Positions 58,614 to 64,000 of a DNA stretch of 64,000 nucleotides are shown here, one piece after another. Numbering within the stretch: position 1 is the first letter of the stretch; every line of letters starts with the position of its first letter. The position numbers and the translations under genes are program-made. The notes below the pieces were generated by a model. The model did no database searches. It had not been told where the DNA came from and worked only from the letters and a program-made list of their open reading frames with translations. Source of the DNA: Microvenator marinus. Its GTDB lineage: Bacteria; Myxococcota_A; Bradymonadia; Bradymonadales; Bradymonadaceae. Location of the stretch: contig NZ_CP042467.1 of NCBI RefSeq assembly GCF_007993755.1, positions 3,868,001 to 3,932,000 on the forward strand, read 5' to 3'.

Positions 58614-60746
58614 GTGCGGCGTTTTCTAGTTGTAATTGCGTTAGTTGGGCTGGGTTGTTCGGACACCAAGGAAGGGCCGGCTGAGCCCGTGCCCGAGGGT
58701 CTTGAGACGCGTTCGTGTACCGTAGAGTTGACGCACCCCAATGCGGATGAAATCGCCGGGGACTTCAATGATTGGACGCCCGAGCCCATGCTTGATGAGG
58801 ACGGTGGTCCGGTCTGGCGCGCCGAACTTGAGCCTGGCGCCTATGCGTTTTCGTTCTATGTGGATGGAGAGGCGGAGCCGGCGCCTCCGGACGTGTTCAC
58901 GCGTTGGCACGATGGCACTGAGGTGCGCGAGCTTCGGGTTGGTGACTGCCAAAAGCCTCTCTGGCGCGTAGACGAATTGACCGGTGGGGAGCGTATTCAG
59001 GCGCGGCTGAGTTTCGTGGCAGCAGCGTCGAGCAAGGCGCCCCTCGATCCGGATAGCGTGAGTATTTTTGCGGGTGAGACCGAGCTCGATGAGGATGCCT
59101 GGAGCATTGATGAAAACGGCGACGTGGTGGTTGATTTCACGCCGCCCGCGCCTGGAAAATACTCGTTGCGGGTTGAAGGCGCGGACACCGCCGGAGTTGC
59201 GGCGGAAAACGATGGGCTCTGGCTCCCCGTGTGGTCTGAAGCCGAGCCTTTCAGCTGGCAAGACGGCTTGATGTACCTCGCGTTTACGGACCGATTCAGG
59301 TCGGTCAACGGCATGCGGCCGTCCAAACCGGACGTCAATCTGGCGGATATCGCGAGTTTCATGGGCGGGGATTTTGATGGCGTGACCGAGGCGATTGAGG
59401 ACGGCTACTTTGACGATATGGGTGTGAACATCCTCTGGCTTTCCCCGGTCTACGAGAACCCTGAGAGCGCGTATACGGGCTCGAGCGGCGATTTGTTCAC
59501 GGGTTACCACGGCTATTGGCCGGTGGACCCTTTGAGTGCTGAGAGCGCCTACGGCGGCGACGAGGCCTTGCATCGCCTCATCAAGGCGGCGCACGCGCGT
59601 GGGATCAGGGTGCTCTTTGATATCGTGCTCAATCACGTGCACGAGGATCACGGCTACTGCACCGAGAAGCCCGAGTGGTGCGCTCAGACGTGTGTGTGCG
59701 GCACCGAGAACTGCGCTTGGGAAGGGCCGGGAGGCCGTCCGCTCGACTGCCAGTTTGCGCCTTACCTGCCAGATTTGAACTATCGAAACCCCGAGATTGT
59801 GGACCGCGTGCTCTCAGATGTGATTGCAAAGATGGAGAAGTTTGACGTGGACGGGCTTCGGATAGATGCCGCAAAACATATGGACCATGTGGTGATGCGC
59901 CAGCTCCGACTACGGCTTGATAAGCTTGAGGACAAGGGAGTTGCGCCCTTCTATCTGGTTGGCGAGACCTTTACGTCGGACCGTGGGCTCATCATGAACT
60001 ACGTGGCGGATTATGAGCTTCACGGGCAGTTCGATTTCCCGCTCTATTACGCGATTCGCTCGACGTTTGCGCACGGTGGCTCATTCAGGGATCTAGAGGG
60101 TGCGGCGGCCGCGGGCCAGCGCTCGTACGGGCAGTTCTACACCCGGATGTCGCCGTTTTTGGGTAACCACGACATCCCGCGATTCATGACCGAGGCGGCC
60201 GGCAATGGGCAGGGCTCGTTTGGGCAGACGCCGGACTTGATGGCCGAGGGGCCTGCGGCTGAGGTCACACAATGGGACCTTATCAACCGTGCGTCTTTGG
60301 CGTTCGTGTTTACGCTCACTCAGCCCGGCGTCCCGCTCATCTACTACGGCGACGAAGTCGGGCTCGCCGGGGACACCGACCCGGACAATCGGCGCATGAT
60401 GCCGCAAACATTGAACGCGAATCAGAGTGAGTTGCTGCGCCGGGTTCAGGAGTTAGGGCAGGCTCGAAAGGCGCTGCCCGCCTTGCGTGGAGCGGAGCGA
60501 AAAGAGCTTTGGATGGACGATTCCTTGTACGTCTACCTTCGCTCAGATGGCACCAATGTGGCTCTGGTGGCCATGAATAAGTCGGACACGCCACGCACCG
60601 AGGACGTAACCATTCCGTCTGCGTACGGACTCTCCGGCGCTACGATGGAAGTTTGGGGTCGTGAGGGCTTGGAAGCGAGCGTACTGAATGGTAGTTTGCG
60701 GGTTCAGCTAAACCCCTGGGAATACCGCATTATCGTCCCCAAATAG
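58614..60746 (+). CDS. Alpha-amylase family (GH13) lipoprotein
   Basis: 710 residues from GTG 58614 after GAGGAGG. The signal ends ALVGLGC. An early-set domain related to CBM48 (AGDFNDWTPEPM, FSFYVDGE) and a second Ig-like domain (VSIFAGETELDEDAW) precede the catalytic barrel. The four GH13 regions are present: DIVLNHV, GLRIDAAKH with nucleophile Asp418, LVGETF with Glu451, and GNHD with Asp520. A Cys-rich loop (YCTEKPEWCAQTCVCGTENC) sits after region I. It would cleave alpha-glucans at the cell surface. Gene downstream is a kinase 18 bases away. Confidence 0.93.
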   Translation: MRRFLVVIALVGLGCSDTKEGPAEPVPEGLETRSCTVELTHPNADEIAGDFNDWTPEPMLDEDGGPVWRAELEPGAYAFSFYVDGEAEPAPPDVFTRWHDGTEVRELRVGDCQKPLWRVDELTGGERIQARLSFVAAASSKAPLDPDSVSIFAGETELDEDAWSIDENGDVVVDFTPPAPGKYSLRVEGADTAGVAAENDGLWLPVWSEAEPFSWQDGLMYLAFTDRFRSVNGMRPSKPDVNLADIASFMGGDFDGVTEAIEDGYFDDMGVNILWLSPVYENPESAYTGSSGDLFTGYHGYWPVDPLSAESAYGGDEALHRLIKAAHARGIRVLFDIVLNHVHEDHGYCTEKPEWCAQTCVCGTENCAWEGPGGRPLDCQFAPYLPDLNYRNPEIVDRVLSDVIAKMEKFDVDGLRIDAAKHMDHVVMRQLRLRLDKLEDKGVAPFYLVGETFTSDRGLIMNYVADYELHGQFDFPLYYAIRSTFAHGGSFRDLEGAAAAGQRSYGQFYTRMSPFLGNHDIPRFMTEAAGNGQGSFGQTPDLMAEGPAAEVTQWDLINRASLAFVFTLTQPGVPLIYYGDEVGLAGDTDPDNRRMMPQTLNANQSELLRRVQELGQARKALPALRGAERKELWMDDSLYVYLRSDGTNVALVAMNKSDTPRTEDVTIPSAYGLSGATMEVWGREGLEASVLNGSLRVQLNPWEYRIIVPK

Positions 60747-60763
60747 CCCGCGGATGAGGAAGC

Positions 60764-62566
60764 ATGGACGCTGATAAGCGCGCCGCACTGGAAGCCGAGT
60801 TTGGTGGGGTGGACCCCAACGAGACCGTGCGCAACCGTGGACTGGAGGAGGTGTCTTCGCCTTCTGACTTGCCTTCTGTGGGTATGGGAGGGCTTTTTGC
60901 GCTCAATCAGATGATCGGGCAGGGCGGGATGGGCGAGGTTCGGCGCGCCATGCAGGTTGGGCTCGAACGTGATGTGGCCATCAAGAAGACGCGCACCGAC
61001 AGAAGTGATGACGCGGCACATACGTCTTTGCTTCGCGAGGCGCGCGCCATGGGGCACCTTGAGCACCCGAATATTGTGCCGGTGCATGTGATCGCGCGTG
61101 ATGAAGAGGGCAATCCCTTTGTGGCCATGAAGTATATCCATGGGCGGACCTTGGCTGACCTCATTGTGCCGGAGCGTGGGGCCGAGAAGATAGACGCGTT
61201 TGTGGATGCGTTGATCTCGGTGTGCCATGCGGTCAGCTACGCGCATTCTCGCGGCATTCTTCACCTTGATATCAAGCCGGCGAACATCATGCTTGGCGAG
61301 TTCGGCGAGGTCTACCTTTTGGACTGGGGTAGTGCGGTCAATTATCGCGATGGTGGGCTGAGTGGATTGCCACGTATCGAGGAGATGAAGACCGTGCTCG
61401 GGACCCCGTGCTACATGGCGCCGGAGCTAGTGACCGAGGACGAGAAGGTGGGGCCTGAGGCGGATGTTTATCTGCTGGGGGGCGTGCTTTACTCGGGCCT
61501 TTGTGGACGAGTGCCGCATAAAGGGGCTACGGGCACCGAGGTGCTCATGGCTAGTTATTACGGGCGAATTGCGCCCCTTGGCCAGGATACAGACCCGGGT
61601 TTGCGCGGCATTTGTGAAAAAGCGCTGGCGCGCTATGCAAGTGAGCGTTTCCGGAGTGCTGAGGACCTTCGTCAGGCGCTGGTACAGTGGCGAGAGAGCC
61701 GTGCGGTCAACCGGATTCTGGCCAACGCGAGGCGGCAGCTGACCGAGCTCAAGCGGCTGGTGAGCGTGGATTCGGCCCCGGCTGATGTCTACCGCGTCTT
61801 CGGCGCGGCGCGCTCGGGTTTTGAGTACGTTGTGGGAGCGATTCCTGAGAGCGCTGCGGGGCGCGAAGGTTTGCGGGCGAGTATTGAAGCGATGATTCAT
61901 TACGAGCTCAAGAAGAAGGCTCCGGGCTCCGCCATGCGACTTTATAGCGAGCTTGACCCGCCTTCGCCGGATCTCTTGAAGTTGATCGAGGCGGGGCTTG
62001 AGGAACAGAAGGCGCTTGTGCGTGATGCCGAGGGCTACCACGAGCTCAAACGAGATTTGGATCCGACGCAGGCAAACCGCCAGAAGGCCTGGGTTTGGGT
62101 GGTGATTGGGCTCGCGATTGCGCTCCCACAGCTGGTTCCACAGGCGCTTGGACACGTGCCGGATGCGCGCACTATGGCAGGCAGTCATATGGTTCTGATG
62201 GTGGTGGTGGCGGCCGCGTTCTGGTGGTTTCGGGACCGGCTGTTCACCACTCGCGCCAACCGAAGCCTGACTATGGCGATAGGCGTACTCATCATCTTTG
62301 CGATGGTGGTTCGAATGGGCGCGGTATTTGGGCTAAGTTCGCTCGCGTACGCGCTCTCACTGGACCTGGCTTTGGTCTCGGTCCTGAGCACCTATGCGAT
62401 CTGGAACATCGATCCGCGGATTCGGATGGTGGTGCCTGGGTATGCGGTGGGCGCCGTGCTTTGTGCGGTCTATGAGCCGTGGGCGACCGTGATCTTCCCG
62501 CTGGTCCACTTGTTCAACATGTTAATTTTGGCGGTGTACTTCGCCTTACACGCTCGGGTGAAATGA
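60764..62566 (+). CDS. Hanks-type Ser/Thr protein kinase with membrane tail
   Basis: 600 residues. Kinase domain (about 42-310): glycine loop IGQGGMGEV, Lys74 in VAIKK, catalytic HLDIKPAN with Asp169, and DWGSA with Asp187 in place of DFG, then LGTPCYMAPE. A helical linker follows (about 310-440). Five or six hydrophobic segments run from about 447 to 595 (VWVVIGLAIALPQLV to HLFNMLILAVYFAL). There is no PASTA or other sensor domain. The catalytic His-Leu-Asp and Asp-Trp-Gly are frequent variants in bacterial kinases, so activity is expected. Partner proteins are unknown. Confidence 0.92.
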   Translation: MDADKRAALEAEFGGVDPNETVRNRGLEEVSSPSDLPSVGMGGLFALNQMIGQGGMGEVRRAMQVGLERDVAIKKTRTDRSDDAAHTSLLREARAMGHLEHPNIVPVHVIARDEEGNPFVAMKYIHGRTLADLIVPERGAEKIDAFVDALISVCHAVSYAHSRGILHLDIKPANIMLGEFGEVYLLDWGSAVNYRDGGLSGLPRIEEMKTVLGTPCYMAPELVTEDEKVGPEADVYLLGGVLYSGLCGRVPHKGATGTEVLMASYYGRIAPLGQDTDPGLRGICEKALARYASERFRSAEDLRQALVQWRESRAVNRILANARRQLTELKRLVSVDSAPADVYRVFGAARSGFEYVVGAIPESAAGREGLRASIEAMIHYELKKKAPGSAMRLYSELDPPSPDLLKLIEAGLEEQKALVRDAEGYHELKRDLDPTQANRQKAWVWVVIGLAIALPQLVPQALGHVPDARTMAGSHMVLMVVVAAAFWWFRDRLFTTRANRSLTMAIGVLIIFAMVVRMGAVFGLSSLAYALSLDLALVSVLSTYAIWNIDPRIRMVVPGYAVGAVLCAVYEPWATVIFPLVHLFNMLILAVYFALHARVK

Positions 62567-62720
62567 ACTCGCGTTCGTCCTTCAGACCTCAACTCGAAAA
62601 ATGAGAGCGAGCGGCTCGATACGCTTGGTCAAGAATCTATCGCGACACGCTTCCACTATTGCAGCTTCTACGTCTTCTCTTGGCGCTCTACCCGACCGCC
62701 TTATTCTTTCAAGTACGCCC

Positions 62721-62859
62721 GAGCTTGCTACATTAGAGTCCGAGCTTGCTACATTAGAGTCCGAGCTTGCTACATTAGAGTCCGAGCTTGCTACATTAGA
62801 GTCCGAGCTTGCTACATTAGAGTCCGAGCTTGCTACATTAGAGTCCGAGCTTGCTACAC
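62721..62859 (+). repeat. 21-bp tandem repeat, 6.6 units
   Basis: Seven starts of GAGCTTGCTACATTAGAGTCC at exactly 21-base spacing (62721, 62742, 62763, 62784, 62805, 62826, 62847); the last unit is partial. Units are identical, so the array is young or actively homogenised. One plus frame encodes ELATLES heptads and one minus frame VASSDSN. The final unit contains the stop codon of the minus-strand gene at 62854. No spacers, so it is not CRISPR. Confidence 0.97.
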
Positions 62860-63030
62860 AAGCTTCCGTAAATCACTCAACGCAGATGGCGCATCAATCA
62901 GAATTGACGGATTCTCCCGATAGGTTGCGATTCTCCGGTCAATCTCCGCCTCCAAACTTCCTTTATGAGGTGGTTGGTCTTCTTCTGGTAGGTCCGAAAG
63001 TTCTGCCTCGATTCGTTCTGTCGTTTCCAT
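62854..63030 (-). CDS. Short antitoxin-like protein (putative addiction module component type)
   Basis: 58 residues from ATG 63030, six bases after GGAG. It starts METTERIEAELSDLPEEDQ and ends with LEAEIDRRIATYRENPSIL, IDAPSALSDLRKLV. This matches the layout of small antitoxins of the TIGR02574 type (LPEEER ... W-E-EI-RR-AEY-DPS ... EV-ARLR), but about 10-15 middle residues seem missing. The usual downstream RelE/ParE toxin is absent: the 21-bp repeat array starts within the stop codon region. It may be an orphan or decaying gene. Confidence 0.5.
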   Translation of the reverse strand: METTERIEAELSDLPEEDQPPHKGSLEAEIDRRIATYRENPSILIDAPSALSDLRKLV

Positions 63031-63130
63031 TTGGACTCCACGGGGAACTCAAAGACGTTATCCAATCCAAGGTTCTACTTCAATAGGGTCGCGTGGTAGA
63101 TGTCCTAGGCGGACTGAGTTAGGAGGTTTC

Positions 63131-63796
63131 ATGATCATAGCGACTAGGAACAAGGGTAAGACGCGCGAGTTCGAGGCGATTATCCAAAAGGTTTTTCCCG
63201 GCATCACCGTGCAGAATCTAGGTGACCTCACGGACGTCCCGGAAGTCGTGGAAGACGGTGATACCTTTGAACATAACGCACGAAAGAAGGCGTTAGAGGT
63301 CTCCCTTTTTACCGGTAAGACTACGCTCTCGGACGATTCGGGGCTCGAGATCCTCGCGCTTGATGGGGCACCGGGCGTCTACAGCGCAAGGTGGGCCGAG
63401 CGCGCGCCTGGAGATACTCGGCCGCAGGACGAGCTCAATAACCTGAAGCTGGTGGAAGAAGTGAGGAAGCTCGCGCCGGATAGGCGGCGGGCCCAGTATG
63501 TGGCGGTTCTATGTCTTTGCGTTGCGGACGACGATTCAGGCCGCGAAATCTTGGCACGTATCGGACCAAAAGCAGGCGAGATGGAGGTGATGGATGGCAG
63601 GCATATCATCGAATTTCGTGCGGAGTTTAGGGGGCGTCTTCAGCCCGAGGCACGCGGTGATGGTGGGTTTGGCTACGACCCGTACTTTGTGCTCGACGAT
63701 GGCCGCACCATGGCGGAGCTTTCACTTGAAGAAAAGAATCGGATCAGCCATCGCGCACAGGCGCTAGAAAAGCTATACCGTTGGTCTATCTCGTAG
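63131..63796 (+). CDS. rdgB: Non-canonical purine NTP pyrophosphatase (RdgB/HAM1)
   Basis: 221 residues, ATG after AGGAGG. Hydrolyses dITP, XTP and related damaged nucleotides to monophosphates. Motifs: IIATRNKGKTREF, DTFEHNARKKAL, LSDDSGLEILALDGAPGVYSARWA, then GGFGYDPYFV and MAELSLEEKNRISHRAQAL. Slightly longer than the usual 195-200 residues because of a few loop additions. The start of a P-type ATPase follows 15 bases on. Confidence 0.96.
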   Translation: MIIATRNKGKTREFEAIIQKVFPGITVQNLGDLTDVPEVVEDGDTFEHNARKKALEVSLFTGKTTLSDDSGLEILALDGAPGVYSARWAERAPGDTRPQDELNNLKLVEEVRKLAPDRRRAQYVAVLCLCVADDDSGREILARIGPKAGEMEVMDGRHIIEFRAEFRGRLQPEARGDGGFGYDPYFVLDDGRTMAELSLEEKNRISHRAQALEKLYRWSIS

Positions 63797-63811
63797 ATAG
63801 CACGGGTGGCC

Positions 63812-64000
63812 ATGATTCAAATCAAAGCACACGAAGAAACGAAGGAGAACGTCTTTGAGGCGCTCGGGAGCTCCGAGCGCGGTTTGGCCTCAGAAGAGGC
63901 CGGCAGGCGCCTTGAGGAGTATGGCAAGAACGCACTGCCAACCCGCAAGCCTGTGACGCTCTTCTCCATCATTCTCCACCAATTCAAAAGCCCACTCATC
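63812..64000 (+). CDS. Cation-transporting P-type ATPase, 5' part only
   Basis: 63 codons from ATG 63812 run off the right edge. The sequence KENVFEALGSSERGLASEEAGRRLEEYGKNALP then HQFKSPLI is the N-terminal cation-ATPase domain of P2-type pumps (calcium- or other metal-transporting). The membrane, phosphorylation (DKTGT) and ATP-binding parts lie outside the window, so the ion cannot be named. Confidence 0.85.
   Translation, partial: MIQIKAHEETKENVFEALGSSERGLASEEAGRRLEEYGKNALPTRKPVTLFSIILHQFKSPLI

Noticed and set aside
58641-59651. Minus-strand frame of 336 codons
   Set aside because: Antisense to the GH13 amylase, which has all catalytic motifs; the open frame follows from G+C-rich third positions.
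62721-62859. Possible CRISPR array
   Set aside because: Units are contiguous 21-mers with no spacers, and no cas genes are nearby.
62601-63086. Plus-strand frame with ELATLES heptads that could be a coiled-coil protein
   Set aside because: The rest of its translation is Ser/Leu-rich and lacks any domain or ribosome site. The minus strand over 62854-63030 gives a better protein.

Overview
The window looks like chromosomal DNA from a Gram-negative bacterium with a large predatory or social lifestyle repertoire, most likely a member of the Myxococcota or a related former deltaproteobacterial lineage (Bradymonadales-like). This is an inference from gene content. There are many lipoproteins with cysteine-rich modules and Asn/Thr-rich linkers, DUF4331 proteins, a Hanks-type kinase with a membrane tail, a secreted caspase-like protein, a long Gram-negative-type GyrB, and frequent GTG/TTG starts set by clear Shine-Dalgarno sites. 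No rRNA, tRNA, CRISPR array or replication origin was recognised.

Region 1 (1-3.9 kb) is G+C-rich backbone: a WGR-domain protein cut by the left edge, a NeuD/PglD-type acyltransferase, rmlC, a small lipoprotein, and frmA (formaldehyde detoxification). A possible structured RNA with a terminator-like hairpin lies upstream of frmA.

Region 2 (3.9-31.3 kb) is a visibly more A+T-rich surface-polysaccharide locus. It starts with an inserted segment flanked by two copies of the frmA 3' end (3571-3968 intact, 7502-7905 decayed). Between them lie a methyltransferase with a broken tail, an acyltransferase and an asparagine-synthetase fragment. Then comes an operon neuA-neuB-neuC-legB-ptmE that builds a CMP-activated nonulosonic acid, probably of legionaminic type. 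Two degenerate IS3 copies follow. After these are glycosyltransferases, a Wzy-like membrane protein, a polysaccharide deacetylase, a GNAT protein, a second acyltransferase, a GNGPS-motif protein that could be a sialyl-type transferase, a PglK-like ABC flippase, a Wzx-type flippase and another methyltransferase. Three pseudogenes and three IS remnants mark repeated gene turnover.

Region 3 (31.5-39.4 kb) is a group of cell-surface lipoproteins: DNRLRE repeats, TPR, a DUF4331 domain split over two adjacent genes, a protein of four eight-cysteine modules, and an unknown lipoprotein. dinB follows, with a palindrome in its promoter region.

Region 4 (39.5-49.6 kb) holds hutU, a secreted caspase-like protein, two paralogous CAP-like lipoproteins, a tiny lipoprotein, gyrB and a membrane protein.

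Region 5 (49.6-64 kb) holds a Phd/ParE toxin-antitoxin pair placed against a broken surface-protein gene, a lipoprotein, a membrane wHTH protein, the folding and vitamin B6 run ppiC-surA-pdxA, a CheY-like protein, a Cys-rich lipoprotein, a GH13 amylase lipoprotein, a Ser/Thr kinase, a short antitoxin-like gene ending in a 21-bp tandem repeat, rdgB, and the start of a P-type ATPase cut by the right edge.
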